Source: Sphingomonas sp. LaA6.9 (GTDB lineage Bacteria; Pseudomonadota; Alphaproteobacteria; Sphingomonadales; Sphingomonadaceae). From it: DNA of 64,000 nucleotides. Numbering within the stretch: position 1 is the stretch's first letter; every line of letters begins with the position of its first letter. Made by a program: the position numbers and the translations under genes. Positions 34,852 through 45,180 of the stretch are shown one piece after another. The notes beneath the pieces are model-generated. The model was not told the DNA's origin, did no database searches, and was given only the letters and a program-made list of their open reading frames with translations. The stretch covers positions 1 to 64,000 of the forward strand of contig NZ_JAKVIO010000005.1 of the NCBI RefSeq assembly GCF_022601895.1. Reading direction: 5' to 3'.

Positions 34852-37800
34852 ATGAAGGGTCACACACGCAGGGCTGCGAGCATCGTCGCTATCGCAGCGG
34901 CGCTGGCGGGCACACAGGCCATCGCGGCAAACCGCGTCTGGACGGGCGCAAGCACCGACTGGTTCGATCCGGCGAACTGGGGTGGCGCCACGCCGACCAG
35001 CGCCGACACCGCACGCATCACCGCCCAGGCCGAAAGTCCGCGCCTCGATGGCGGGAACGCGGAGGCCATGACCGTCAATATTGGCAGCACTTCGACCGCG
35101 ACCATCACGCTGCTCAATGGCGCGACCCTGACCAGCGACAGCGCAATCCTCGGCTTCGGCGCCACAGATTCGGCCTTTGTAGTGGTGAGCGGCACCAACA
35201 CGCTGTGGGACAGCGACTTCTTCAATATCGGTCTGAACGGCACAGGGCTGTTTCGGGTTGATGCGGGCGGGCGCGTTCAGGCAGGAACCGTCTCGATCGC
35301 CGGAACGAGCACCGCGATCGGATCCGCAACCTTCGACACCGGCTCAACCCTCAGCGCGACAAGCGTCTTCGTAGGCGATGCTGGCAGGGGAACGCTGACC
35401 GTGTCGGGAGCCAGTGTCCTTCAGACGATGAACGGATCGATCGCCACGAACGCCGGTTCGCTCGGCACGCTTTCGATCACCGGTACCGGATCGCGCTGGT
35501 CGATGACCGGCAACCTCTCCATCGGCAGTCGGGGAACCGCCTCGGCCACGGTGGATCAGGCCGGCGCGCTTACCGCTGGTGGCTTCCGGCTGGGTGAATG
35601 GGGCGGCGCAGCGGGCACGCTGATCGTCACTGGCACGAACAGCATCGCCACCGCGACGGGTACTTCGAATGCCCTGCTCATCGGCGACAGAGGCGCGGGG
35701 CATGTGACAATCTCCAATGGCGGCCAGGTGCTGGTGACGGGCGGGACGGGTTCGGTCCGGATCGCGTCGCAGACGGGCTCCGCGGGTACGCTCAGCATCG
35801 GCGCGGCCGCCGGTGACGCAGCCGCGGCGGCGGGGCAGCTAAGCGCCAACGCGGTGGTGTTCGGCCTGGGCACCGGCCAGATCATCTTCAATCACACCGA
35901 CGCCGATTATCAGTTCGGCGCCCTCGTGTCGGGCAGCGGCACGGTCCGTCAGCAGGCGGGCACAACCCGGCTGACGAGAAGCAACAGCTATTCCGGCGGC
36001 ACCACGATCCTCGGCGGGACTCTGGAAGCGGCGATAGCCGGCAGCCTTGGCACGGGCGCCGTCGCGATCGGCGGTGGCAGCAGCGCCGCCGCGCTGCGTT
36101 TCGGGGCCGATATGACGCTGGCCAACGCCATTCAGTTGGTCAATGCGCAGGCGTCGATCGATACCGAAGCACGCAACGTGACGCTTTCAGGCATCGTCTC
36201 CGGCCCCGCTGCTCTGGTGAAGAACGGCACGGGCACGCTGCGTCTGGGGGGCGCCAACGTCCATGCTGGCGGCACAATGCTCAACGCGGGAACCCTGGTG
36301 GGCCGGACCGACAGTTTCGGAACGGGTGCGATCGACACCGCCAATGGTTCGACGCTCGTTCTGGACATCGCGAGCAGCGCCACGCTGGGCAACCAGATCC
36401 TGGGCGCAGGAACGTTGGTGAAACAGGGAGCCGCCGATCTCTCGATCGTTGCAGGCAACCTGTTCAGCGGCGACACGCGGATTGAGGCGGGCAGCGTTCG
36501 CGCGGGGGTGGACGAAGCACTGGGCACCGGCAATGTCGACATTCTCGCCGGGGCTTCGGCCAGTTTTGTCGGCTCCAGCGCCTCCGGCGCCCGAACGATC
36601 ACCAATGCGGGCACGCTCGGCTTTGCCGGGTCGGCGAGCGGCGCGCTGACCCAGGTGGTCAACAATACAGGTGGCCTGGTCGACATCGCAGGCCTCACCA
36701 ATGGCGGCGCCAGCATCGGCAGCCTTTCGGGCGCCGGCGATATCGCGCTCGGCGCAAACCGACTGACGCTGGGCGCGTTGAATGGCAGCGATACGATTTC
36801 GGGCACGATTTCGGGCACGGGTTCGCTCGAAAAGGCCGGCAGCGGAACGCTGACGCTGGCAGGCGCAAACGATTTCACCGGCGCGACCACCGTGACGGCG
36901 GGCGCATTGCGCGTTGACGGCACCGTCGCCGGCGACGTTGATGTCAGCGGCGGCGCGGCGCTCGCCGGCAGCGGCGCTATCGCGGGGGATGTCACCATTG
37001 CCGATGGTGGCCGGATCGTCGGCCAGACCGGCCAGACGCTGGGTCTTGGCAGCCTGTCACTCTCTCTGGGTGCGATTGTCGACGTCACGATAGGCGCGCC
37101 ATCGCAGACCGCGCTGTTCGATGTGGACGGAGCACTGGTGCTCGATGGCACGCTCAATATCCATGATGTTCTCGGCTTCGCACCCGGCGTCACGCGGCTG
37201 TTCGATTATGGCGGCGCGCTCACCGACAACGGTCTCGAGATCGGCGGCGTGCCCGCAGGCAATGCGGCGACCGATTTCCTCGTGCAGACCGCGATGGCGG
37301 GGCAGATAAATCTGATCAGCAAGGGCGGGCTGACCTTCAACTTCTGGGACGGCAGCGCCGCGGGCAACGCGGGCAACCACCGCGTCGATGGTGGATCGGG
37401 AACATGGTCGCGCACGGGCGCTGCGTGGACCGACAGCAATGGCACGCTCACCCTGGCGATGGATCCCCAGCCCGGTCTTGCAATCTTCGGGGGTACTGCG
37501 GGTACCGTCACGGTGGACAACGGCGCTGGTGCGGTGGCTGCGGCGGGAATGCAGTTCCTGACCGATGGCTATGTCGTCACGGGCGACGCGATTACCCTTG
37601 GCAGCGTCGGCTCCATCGTTCGCGTGGGCGACGGCACCGCCGCCGGCGCGCAGATCACCGCCACGATCGATTCCGGACTGACGGGTGCGGGCGGCATTCA
37701 CAAGACCGACCTCGGCACGCTCGTGCTCGGCGCGAGCAACAGCTACCAGGGGGGCACCGTGATCAGTGGGGGTACGCTCATTGGCAAGGGCGACAGCTTC

Positions 37801-40002
37801 GGCAGCGGCACCATCCGCAACGACGCGACGCTCATCATCGACCAGCGCGTCGAAGGCAGCTTCGCCAATACGCTGCTCGGCAATGGTATCGTAAACAAGA
37901 CGGGGGCGGGCACGCTGCTCATGTCCGGCGATGGCAGCGGCTTCACCGGCACGACGACATTGACCCAGGGCACGATCCTGCTTTCCGGCGCGTTGGGTGG
38001 CGGCGTCGACATTGCCGCAGGCGCGACGCTCAAGATCGGGGCGGGTGATGCCAGCGGCGCGCTTACCGCCGACGTCCGCAACAACGGCACGCTCATCTTC
38101 GCACGGTCGGACGACTTCGACTATGGTGGCGCCCTGTCGGGGACCGGTTCGCTGATCAAGCGAGGCGACGGCCTCCTCCTGCTGTCGGGCGACTATAGCT
38201 ACACCGGCTCAACCATTGTCGAGGGCGGGCGCGTGCAGCTCGGAGCGACGCTTGCCGCACAGACTGATCTGATTGTCGATGGCGGCACCTTCGATCTCGG
38301 CAATCAGATGCAGCAGGTCGCGAGCCTTTCCGGGACCAGCGGGACGATCATCCTGGCGGCCGGCGCAGGGCTGACGGTGAGCCAGACGACCAACACGGCG
38401 TTTTCGGGCGCGCTGTCCGGTGCCGGCGCTTTCACCAAATCGGGTACGGGCACGTTGAATCTGACGGGCACAAGCAGCTTCATCGGCCAGGCGCTGGTGA
38501 ACCAGGGCAGGCTTCTGGTGAACGGCCTGCTGCCCGGCAGCATCGTCGTGACTGGTGGCGGCATATTGGGCGGTACAGGCACGATCGGCGGTCTGGCCGT
38601 CCAGTCCGGCGGCATCCTCGCCCCGGGCAATTCGATCGGTGCGCTGAACGTCACAGGCAATATCATTTTTGCCACGGGCTCGGTCTACGAAGTCGAGGTC
38701 AATCCGCTGATCGGCGCCGACGGTTTCGGGCAGGCCGATCGGCTGGTGGCGGGCGGATCCGCGGTGCTGCAGGGCGGCACGGTCAACATACTCGCGGCCG
38801 ATGGGGCCTATGCGCCGGCGACCACCTACAAAATCATGACCGCCGCCGGCGGGGTCACCGGAACCTTTGCGGGTTCGACCGACAATCTGGCGTATCTCGA
38901 CAGCCGGCTGACCTATGACGCGAACAATGTCTATGTCGAAATGCTGCGCAACGACGTTGACTTCGCGGCTACCGTGGACACCGCCAATCAGCGCGCCACC
39001 GCTGGCGCGGTGGAGGCGCTGGGCGGCGACAATCCCGTCTACCGTGCGGCGATTCGTCTGACCGCTGACGAAGCGGTGGACGCCTTCGATCAGCTATCTG
39101 GCGAGATTCATGCCTCGGCGCGCACGGCGCTGTTCGAGGATTCGCGGATCGTGCGCGACGCCGTGCTCGGGCAGTTGAGCGCTCCTTCGGCCCAACGCCG
39201 GCGCGCCTGGCTGCAGGCGATCGGCAATTGGGGTTCCAGCGACGGCAATACCAATGCCGCCCGGGTCGATCGCGACACTACCGGCTTCCTGATCGGGGTC
39301 GATACCGCGATCGGCGATCATTGGACGCTGGGCATCGGGGGCGGCCGCACCGAGACCGACCTCGCATCGCAGGCGGGCAATGGGGGTGTCGAGAGCACGC
39401 AGCTCTTCGCCTATGCCGGCGCGGCCTATGGTCCGGTGCGCATCCGCGCCGGGTTCGGCTATGCGATCGCCGATCTCCACATTCGCCGCAGCATCGATTT
39501 CACGACGCTGAACGACGGCCTGACGGCGCAATATGACGGCTCGCTCTATCAGGGCTTCGCCGAGCTCGGCTATGCGATGCCTGTCGGACCGGGCAATGTC
39601 GAACCCTTTGCCGGCATCACGACCATGCGCGTGCGTACCGATGCATTCGATGAGGATGGCGGCGCGGCGCGCCTCTCGATCGGCAAGGCGTCTGACAGCA
39701 CAACGGCTTCGACGCTGGGTCTCAAGCTGGCGCTGCCCGACAATGGCGGCTTCTCGCTGCGCGCCATGGGTGGGTGGCAGCACGCCTTTGGAACGCTTGC
39801 GTCGACCAGCATCGCGCGCTTCGGGACGGGCACGGCGTTCGCCATCACCGGCGCACCGCTGTCGCGCGATGCCGCGATCGCCGAGGTTGAGGCAGCGCTG
39901 CAGCTCAGTCGCGGCGTCAGCGTGGGTGCCTCCTACAAGGGCGCTCTCGGGTCGGCATCGCACGACCACATGGTCGCAGGACGCCTCACGATCGGCTTCT
40001 GA
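34852..40002 (+). CDS. giant autotransporter (type Va) with beta-strand repeats
   Basis: A 1716-residue protein. Order: signal peptide (IVAIAAALAGTQAIA), a passenger of some 1350 residues and a C-terminal beta-barrel of about 280 residues ending VAGRLTIGF with terminal Phe. The passenger starts with a PTP-barrel-like VWTGASTDWFDPANWGG and contains at least six autotransporter-associated beta-strand repeats with the pattern K-x-G-x-G-x-L-x-L-x-G (for example KNGTGTLRLGGAN, KAGSGTLTLAGAN, KSGTGTLNLTGTS). It should form a surface-exposed beta-helix, probably for adhesion or biofilm. Unlinked in function to the sox operon. Confidence 0.92.
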   Translation: MKGHTRRAASIVAIAAALAGTQAIAANRVWTGASTDWFDPANWGGATPTSADTARITAQAESPRLDGGNAEAMTVNIGSTSTATITLLNGATLTSDSAILGFGATDSAFVVVSGTNTLWDSDFFNIGLNGTGLFRVDAGGRVQAGTVSIAGTSTAIGSATFDTGSTLSATSVFVGDAGRGTLTVSGASVLQTMNGSIATNAGSLGTLSITGTGSRWSMTGNLSIGSRGTASATVDQAGALTAGGFRLGEWGGAAGTLIVTGTNSIATATGTSNALLIGDRGAGHVTISNGGQVLVTGGTGSVRIASQTGSAGTLSIGAAAGDAAAAAGQLSANAVVFGLGTGQIIFNHTDADYQFGALVSGSGTVRQQAGTTRLTRSNSYSGGTTILGGTLEAAIAGSLGTGAVAIGGGSSAAALRFGADMTLANAIQLVNAQASIDTEARNVTLSGIVSGPAALVKNGTGTLRLGGANVHAGGTMLNAGTLVGRTDSFGTGAIDTANGSTLVLDIASSATLGNQILGAGTLVKQGAADLSIVAGNLFSGDTRIEAGSVRAGVDEALGTGNVDILAGASASFVGSSASGARTITNAGTLGFAGSASGALTQVVNNTGGLVDIAGLTNGGASIGSLSGAGDIALGANRLTLGALNGSDTISGTISGTGSLEKAGSGTLTLAGANDFTGATTVTAGALRVDGTVAGDVDVSGGAALAGSGAIAGDVTIADGGRIVGQTGQTLGLGSLSLSLGAIVDVTIGAPSQTALFDVDGALVLDGTLNIHDVLGFAPGVTRLFDYGGALTDNGLEIGGVPAGNAATDFLVQTAMAGQINLISKGGLTFNFWDGSAAGNAGNHRVDGGSGTWSRTGAAWTDSNGTLTLAMDPQPGLAIFGGTAGTVTVDNGAGAVAAAGMQFLTDGYVVTGDAITLGSVGSIVRVGDGTAAGAQITATIDSGLTGAGGIHKTDLGTLVLGASNSYQGGTVISGGTLIGKGDSFGSGTIRNDATLIIDQRVEGSFANTLLGNGIVNKTGAGTLLMSGDGSGFTGTTTLTQGTILLSGALGGGVDIAAGATLKIGAGDASGALTADVRNNGTLIFARSDDFDYGGALSGTGSLIKRGDGLLLLSGDYSYTGSTIVEGGRVQLGATLAAQTDLIVDGGTFDLGNQMQQVASLSGTSGTIILAAGAGLTVSQTTNTAFSGALSGAGAFTKSGTGTLNLTGTSSFIGQALVNQGRLLVNGLLPGSIVVTGGGILGGTGTIGGLAVQSGGILAPGNSIGALNVTGNIIFATGSVYEVEVNPLIGADGFGQADRLVAGGSAVLQGGTVNILAADGAYAPATTYKIMTAAGGVTGTFAGSTDNLAYLDSRLTYDANNVYVEMLRNDVDFAATVDTANQRATAGAVEALGGDNPVYRAAIRLTADEAVDAFDQLSGEIHASARTALFEDSRIVRDAVLGQLSAPSAQRRRAWLQAIGNWGSSDGNTNAARVDRDTTGFLIGVDTAIGDHWTLGIGGGRTETDLASQAGNGGVESTQLFAYAGAAYGPVRIRAGFGYAIADLHIRRSIDFTTLNDGLTAQYDGSLYQGFAELGYAMPVGPGNVEPFAGITTMRVRTDAFDEDGGAARLSIGKASDSTTASTLGLKLALPDNGGFSLRAMGGWQHAFGTLASTSIARFGTGTAFAITGAPLSRDAAIAEVEAALQLSRGVSVGASYKGALGSASHDHMVAGRLTIGF

Positions 40003-40010
40003 TACAGCAC

Positions 40011-40053
40011 CGAATGAACATGGCGAGGCAAACAGCCGAGCCATGTTCATTCG
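40011..40053 (+). terminator. long perfect hairpin after the autotransporter
   Basis: CGAATGAACATGGC (40011-40024) pairs perfectly with GCCATGTTCATTCG (40040-40053) around a 15-base loop, 9 bases beyond the autotransporter stop. The tail CATGTTTTC is only weakly T-rich. It is a likely terminator; a 14-bp perfect stem with such a loop might also be a transposon end remnant. Confidence 0.65.
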
Positions 40054-40125
40054 GCATGTTTTCGACATGTAGCCACGAATTGGAGCCGGTTCGTCCTTGA
40101 TTCACGCATATCCGCGTTTGTGATC

Positions 40126-40167
40126 TGGTACCGGCATTCGCAGGTTCGAATCCTGCCGCCCCAGCCA
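40126..40167 (+). other. 3' fragment of tRNA-Gln, attachment-site remnant
   Basis: The sequence from TGGTACCGGCATTC through GCAGGTTCGAATCCTGC to CGCCCCAGCCA is the 3' part of a tRNA: end of the anticodon stem, complete T-arm, acceptor strand and CCA. The acceptor strand implies a 5' end TGGGGCG, that of tRNA-Gln. The 5' half is absent. It sits 160 bases in front of an integrase gene in the same orientation, so I read it as an att half-site left by integration into tRNA-Gln. A hairpin CCGAATC/GATTCGG follows at 40169-40187. Confidence 0.75.
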
Positions 40168-40326
40168 ACCGAATCCTCAAGATTCGGCTCCAGATCAGGA
40201 TGTTAGACGCCAATAGCGAACACAGGCAGTTGGACCGGGTTGGCCTCAATTCGACCCGATTAGACGCCTCTTGTGTACCGATTTGTGTCCCGATTTTCTG
40301 TTCCGCCAGAGCCGGCAAGGATCGGT

Positions 40327-41576
40327 ATGGCAAAGGAAAAATACCTCACACCCGCGATCGTCGACGGTCTCATTTGTGTCCGGATTTTGGACGCCGCGGT
40401 GCCCGGTCTTCTGATCGAAGCGCTACCGAGCGGCAAAAACGGTGGCAATATCGTCGTCGGGTGGCCGGCACAAAAACCGTTGTGAAGATGAACCTGGGAG
40501 CCTTCCCGCTGCATAGCATAGCTGCGGCGCGCGACTGGGCGATCCAGCTCAATGCGCAAGTCGAGGCCGGTATCGATCCCCGCGAAGCGAGGCGTGCTAA
40601 ACAGGCGCATGCCGCAATGACCGTTGCCCGAGCACATGTGCTCTACATGCGAGCAGTCCACGAGGGACGTTCCTCACGCGCCAAGCGTCCAAACAAGCCC
40701 CGGACGATTTCCGACAAGCTCGAAATCTATGATCGAGATGTCGCGCCCGCGCTCGCTGACAAGATCATCTACGACGTCACAGAAGCTGATCTGGTCAAGC
40801 TCGTCGAGAAGAAGGGCAGGACGGCAAGGGTCAGGGCCAACCGACTGGCCGCCGAGCTCAAGGTGTTCTTTGGCTGGGCATCGTCCCTGCGCGGCACCGA
40901 GGTGGGACTTGCGATCGATCCGTCTCGTCGGCTCGGTGATCTTCGGTTTCCGGAAACGGCTCGCTCACGCAAATTGAGCTTGCAGGAAATCGAATGGTTC
41001 CTGCTCGCCTTGGTCGACGAGGAACGCGATTTCCGGCGGGGCATGCTGGCGTGGTTGTTGACGGCTGCGCGCATTTCTGAGGTGGGATTTGCTCACCGCG
41101 ATGAGATTGTTGACGGCCTTTGGACGATCCCGGCGAGCAGAACCAAGAACTCGATTGAGCACAGCATCGCGCTGGGGCCTTGGGGTCAGCGGCTGATGCA
41201 CACCAATGGCGACTGGGTCTTTCCGGCTCCCAAGATCGATGGTCCTCGGTCAAAAAGCTGCTGGTACAAGGCGCGCAACCGAGTGAAGCGGCGAATGGAA
41301 GTGATAGCTGGACGGCCCCTCGAACGGTTCACACCGCATGATTTTCGTCGCACAGCCCGCTCCAACACCAAGCGCCTCAAGGTTGACTACGAGACCGCCG
41401 AAGCCATGTTGAATCACGTCAAGAAAGGAATGGAGCGCACTTACGATCGATACGAGATGGAGGCGGAAAAGCGCGCTTGGTTTCTGAAATGGGAAAATGA
41501 GATTGCGAACAAGGCTTGGGCAGTTGGCTTGGGAGACGTACTTGAAATTCCCGTTGCTCCAGACGGCCGAATCTGA
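40327..41576 (+). pseudogene. int: tyrosine recombinase (P4-like integrase), frameshifted
   Basis: From ATG 40327 the frame reads MAKEKYLTPAIVDGLICVRI then DAAVPGLLIEALPSG, the usual start (DUF4102-like) of P4-type integrases, but stops at 40485. The body lies in another frame: RVAGTKTVVKMNLGAFPLHS to the catalytic domain, with the first Arg in LTAARISEVGFAH, HDFRRTARS (H-x-x-R), MLNHVKKGMERTYDRYE (His and nucleophile Tyr). The frames meet at the A5 run 40435-40439, so a one-base indel there breaks the gene. Catalytic residues are otherwise intact. Loss of function, sequencing error or slippage cannot be told apart here. Confidence 0.78.
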
Positions 41577-41738
41577 GACCGGCCAAACTTCGGCATCCGC
41601 CGACATCTCAGACGTTCGATGACCTTTCAGAGCATACCAGAATCGGACATCCATTCACAAAACAGCCTTCGCAAAAAGTACAATTACAGCAGGGCTTGTG
41701 CAGCCAGGCGTTGCTGGCTGCACTCTGCCAAATCAAGG

Positions 41739-43715
41739 TCAGCTGCCTGGCGGCGGGCGGCGATATTCCTTGCCGTCGATCGTGGTGACCAGATCGCCTT
41801 CGACAGGCCCAGCGAAGGTCATCACCAAACCCCTCGGACCGGTTTTTTTAGTACCATTTTGGACCCCTCGGGCACGCAGGTCCGAGTGCCAGATGACACG
41901 TGCGCTCATGCCTGAACCATTGCGCGTGGCCGATTCCGTGCCGTCGATAATGTGCTGCCCGTCGTCAGTGTAACTGGTATAGCGCACGCGGATCGCGCTC
42001 ATGCGGCCGGCGGAGTGCTCCACCTCCACCTCGGCCTTGCCGCCGAGCTTGCCGTCCATCACGAACTTGCCTGCGGGCAGCTCCCTGCGACGCTGCGGCA
42101 GTGGATCGCCGGGTCGAAGCGCTATGGCCCAATCTACGTGGATTGGCTCGGCGGTCGCCTTGATGATGCCATGCGGCTGTCGAGCAGTCAGCCTGGCCAT
42201 CATTAGTCGCGTGCGGCGTCCACCGGGCTCGGTCGAAGTCGGACAGGGCAGCGGGTTGCTTCCTCCGCAGGCCGGCGCCGTCACCAGCGCCTGCCAATAG
42301 ACGACCCGCGTCCCGTCGGGCGACCAGGCCGGATCGGCGCGCCCGTTCCAGTCGGGGTCGCTGGCGCTACCTGGTATTGCTGGCCCGGCATTGAGCTGCT
42401 GGCCGCGATAGCTGCCACGGTCGCCATACGCATCGATCAGAATGGGCTGGAAGAATCGACGGTTGCCATTGTTGTAACAGCAGACCGAGATTCCGAGCGT
42501 CAGAAGGTCGAGCAGGGGCGGAACGCCTTGCATGGCTGAAAAATAGAGGTGGCGGTCCGTCGTCCGATTATCCATGGCGACGAACCACTTGTCGTCAGGC
42601 GACATGATCATGGGATCGGTATAGGCGGGATCGCGGGTCAACCGGTGCGATTTGCCACTCTTCAGGTCGGTTATGAAAAGGTCGGGATTGCCGGACTCGG
42701 GAAAGTCCATCCCGATCACATTACGCCCGTCGCGGGTCCAGCCGCGCATCTCACCGATGGCGCCACGGGTCTCGTTGTGAATCAGCCTGGCCGGGTTGTT
42801 GGGATCTACCGCGAAGGCCTGGAACGGATCGCTGTTGTTGAGCAGCAGATAGACGTCCTCGACGTCGTAGCGCGGCACCATCGGCTCGCCGTCCTTCGGA
42901 GAAGGATTGAAGACGAGGCGCCCGAGATAGCCAAACTGCTCGATGCCTTCGGGGCTCCGGGCGAAGGCATTCCAGTTCATGTGCACCCCGTCGGGGTTGA
43001 GCCGCTGCTCGCGGAAAATAGCACCTCTTCCCGAGCCATCAGCCGTACGCCCCCATCGCACCGGGTAGATGTGCACGCGCTCTGCTGTGCACTCAGGCGA
43101 AGTCAGCAGAAAGGGACCGCAATCGATGACGTTGGGTCCGGCCAGCACGCGCTTGCCGTCCGGGAATGCCTGGGGGTGGTCGAGCGGCATCTGCGGTTTG
43201 CGCGGCGCTGTGCTGTCGGGCAAGCCACTGCCAGCCATCGGGTTGTCGCTGACCAGCGTGCCCTTGCGGTTTTCCTCCGGCACGCCGCAGGTCAGGCATT
43301 TCCAGGCGTCGCCATTTGGAAACATCGTTCCATCAGTGCGGATCGCGATCACCTGCGCTCCGTCGAACTTGCTGGCAGGATCGGGCGCTTGTGGGGCGCC
43401 GGCGAATGTCACCGTCATCAGGACATGGCGACTGTCCCACATATATCCGGGGCCTTCTTCCATGCCGTATTCGCTGGCGGACATGCACCCGGTGGCTCGC
43501 GGATTGACTTTCAGCGTGCACGCACCCGGCGTGTCGGCGGGCGCAGTTGGAGGCAGCGGGAGCGCGGTGATCTCGACAGGCTCCGGCCTGGGTGCTGGAG
43601 GAGCGTCACGGACTTCCGGCAGTGACGCATTCGATCCGGTCGCCATCGCTTCGCTGAAGGTCGATGAGAGCATGGCGGTAATTGCAATAAATGAAGCAAC
43701 ATATGTTCGGGTCAC
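41739..43715 (-). CDS. secreted PD40/TolB-like beta-propeller protein
   Basis: A 658-residue protein with a signal peptide (VASFIAITAMLSSTFSEAMA) and a proline-rich linker. The body has propeller repeats with WD40-like turns: DSRHVLMTVTFAG, WTRDGRNVIGMDFPESGNPD, SPDDKWFVAMDNRTTDRHLY and DPAWSPDGTRVVYWQALV. Several paired cysteines (CLTCGVPEE, SVCCYNNGN) suggest disulphides in the periplasm. No catalytic domain is recognised. The start is GTG 43715 with GGGAGA upstream. It precedes no gene closely but lies 42 bases behind the SDR on the same strand, so it is probably co-transcribed with it. Confidence 0.7.
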   Translation of the reverse strand: MTRTYVASFIAITAMLSSTFSEAMATGSNASLPEVRDAPPAPRPEPVEITALPLPPTAPADTPGACTLKVNPRATGCMSASEYGMEEGPGYMWDSRHVLMTVTFAGAPQAPDPASKFDGAQVIAIRTDGTMFPNGDAWKCLTCGVPEENRKGTLVSDNPMAGSGLPDSTAPRKPQMPLDHPQAFPDGKRVLAGPNVIDCGPFLLTSPECTAERVHIYPVRWGRTADGSGRGAIFREQRLNPDGVHMNWNAFARSPEGIEQFGYLGRLVFNPSPKDGEPMVPRYDVEDVYLLLNNSDPFQAFAVDPNNPARLIHNETRGAIGEMRGWTRDGRNVIGMDFPESGNPDLFITDLKSGKSHRLTRDPAYTDPMIMSPDDKWFVAMDNRTTDRHLYFSAMQGVPPLLDLLTLGISVCCYNNGNRRFFQPILIDAYGDRGSYRGQQLNAGPAIPGSASDPDWNGRADPAWSPDGTRVVYWQALVTAPACGGSNPLPCPTSTEPGGRRTRLMMARLTARQPHGIIKATAEPIHVDWAIALRPGDPLPQRRRELPAGKFVMDGKLGGKAEVEVEHSAGRMSAIRVRYTSYTDDGQHIIDGTESATRNGSGMSARVIWHSDLRARGVQNGTKKTGPRGLVMTFAGPVEGDLVTTIDGKEYRRPPPGS

Positions 43716-43757
43716 TGCAGTCTCCCGTGTCCAATCATTGGTGAAATACCGCCTGCG

Positions 43758-44504
43758 TCACATGTACATGCCGCCATTGACGCCGAGCACCTGGCCGGTG
43801 ACGTAGCTCGCCTCGTCCGATGCGAGAAAGGCACAGGCACTGGCGATCTCCGAAGGTTGTCCCGGCCGCGAGATCGGGATCATCTGGACGATCATCTCGA
43901 GGGGAAATTCGCCGACCGCCTCGGAGCGGCGGGCCTGAGGTGTATCGACGAGCGAGGGCGGAACCGTGTTGACCGTAATCCCATGCGGCGCGAGTTCGCG
44001 CGCCAGCGCCTTGGTCATGCCGATCACGCCGCCCTTGGACGCCGAATAATGCGCCTGCTGCGGGCCTCCGGACTGACCGGCTTGCGAAGAGATGGTGACG
44101 ATGCGCCCCCATTTGGCTTCGATCATGTCCGGCACCGCCGCCTGGACGGTGTGAAAGACGCCGGTGAGATTGATATCGATGACGCGCTGCCAATCCTCGA
44201 TCTTCATGGAAAGAAAGGGGATGAAGTTGGCGATCCCCGCATTGGGAATGACGATACTGATCGGTCCGAAGCGGCTCCGCGCGGCGGAATAGGCGGTTTC
44301 GATTTCCGCCCGATTTGCGACATCGGCCCGGCAGGCCAGCACGTTCGCTCCCGCAGCCTGCAGCCTCTTCGACTCCTGCTCCAGAAGGTCTTCCTGGACG
44401 TCGATCATCACGGTCGGATGCCCGTCCTGAGCGAAACGCTCGGCGATACCCAGACCAATCCCTGCGGCAGCTCCGGTGACGACAACTACGCGATTATTGT
44501 TCAT
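43758..44504 (-). CDS. SDR-family oxidoreductase (FabG-like)
   Basis: A 248-residue classical SDR: TGAAAGIGLGIAERFAQDG near the start, NAGIANFIPFLSM, catalytic ISSQAGQSGG with HYSASKGGVIGMTKALAREL, and SYVTGQVLGVNGGMYM at the end. It resembles 3-oxoacyl-ACP-reductase-like catabolic dehydrogenases. GAGGATCAA precedes the ATG. It lies upstream of the propeller gene. One of two SDRs flanking the TetR-ferredoxin-P450 group, so it likely serves the same pathway. Confidence 0.88.
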   Translation of the reverse strand: MNNNRVVVVTGAAAGIGLGIAERFAQDGHPTVMIDVQEDLLEQESKRLQAAGANVLACRADVANRAEIETAYSAARSRFGPISIVIPNAGIANFIPFLSMKIEDWQRVIDINLTGVFHTVQAAVPDMIEAKWGRIVTISSQAGQSGGPQQAHYSASKGGVIGMTKALARELAPHGITVNTVPPSLVDTPQARRSEAVGEFPLEMIVQMIPISRPGQPSEIASACAFLASDEASYVTGQVLGVNGGMYM

Positions 44505-44688
44505 TTGATCCTCATATCTTGGGCCTTGCGAGGCCAGCGGCTTGGAAAGGAAATATCGTTCGGAAAGGCAGGTCCGATCAGCGCGTCGCCCTGGCCGGAA
44601 GATCGATCATGAGCTTGCGGTTTGCGATCTGCGGCGCCTTATCCGGTTTCTGCGGACCAGTTTGTGCCGACCCTGGCCCATTGTTACT

Positions 44689-45018
44689 CTATTGCGGCGG
44701 CAGAGCCGCCAGATCGGCGTCGATCCTCGCCAGCACAGCGTCGGTCACGACGTCGCCGGAATAGGACTGGATCTGCTTGAGCGTCATAGATCGCGCCATT
44801 TCGATCTGCGGATTGCCGGCGAGGCCGGGCAGATGCTTGTCAAGAATCGTCCGTGTCGCAGGATTGTCGAGAAGCGTGCCGATTTCGGTCGAGCGGGTGG
44901 AGAATTGCGCGACAGTCGCGGGCCGAGCGGCCGGAGAGGGATCGGCAGCATATGCGGGAATAGCAGCGACCATGATCCCGAAGGAAATCATTCCGACGAT
45001 CTGCAGGTTGCGTACCAT
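44689..45018 (-). CDS. small secreted protein, unrecognised
   Basis: A 109-residue protein with a clear signal peptide (VGMISFGIMVAAIPAYAADP). The mature part reads STEIGTLLDNPATRTILDKH, LPGLAGNPQIEMARSMTLKQ, then IQSYSGDVVTDAVLARIDAD. The helical segment with LDNPATRTILDKHLPGL resembles a short domain that I have seen attached to secreted esterases, but no function is known to me. GAGAGGAAAG is the ribosome-binding site. It stands between the SDR and the divergent TetR gene. Confidence 0.65.
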   Translation of the reverse strand: MVRNLQIVGMISFGIMVAAIPAYAADPSPAARPATVAQFSTRSTEIGTLLDNPATRTILDKHLPGLAGNPQIEMARSMTLKQIQSYSGDVVTDAVLARIDADLAALPPQ

Positions 45019-45180
45019 AGAATCTTTCCTCTCGCTGTTATTTGCCGAGTATCGCGCGGCATATCATTTATCGCTCGCCGATCAGGCTATTGATCGCTCC
45101 TGCGCCTCATCGTGCACCTGTCGACAGGCTTCCCAGTTTCACCTTGCACAAGGCTCCCACATCTGTTCCAGAGCAGGCCT

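Noticed and set aside
36132-37193. A 353-codon proline-rich minus-strand frame inside the autotransporter
   Set aside because: It mirrors the glycine- and threonine-rich repeats of the passenger; low-complexity artefact.
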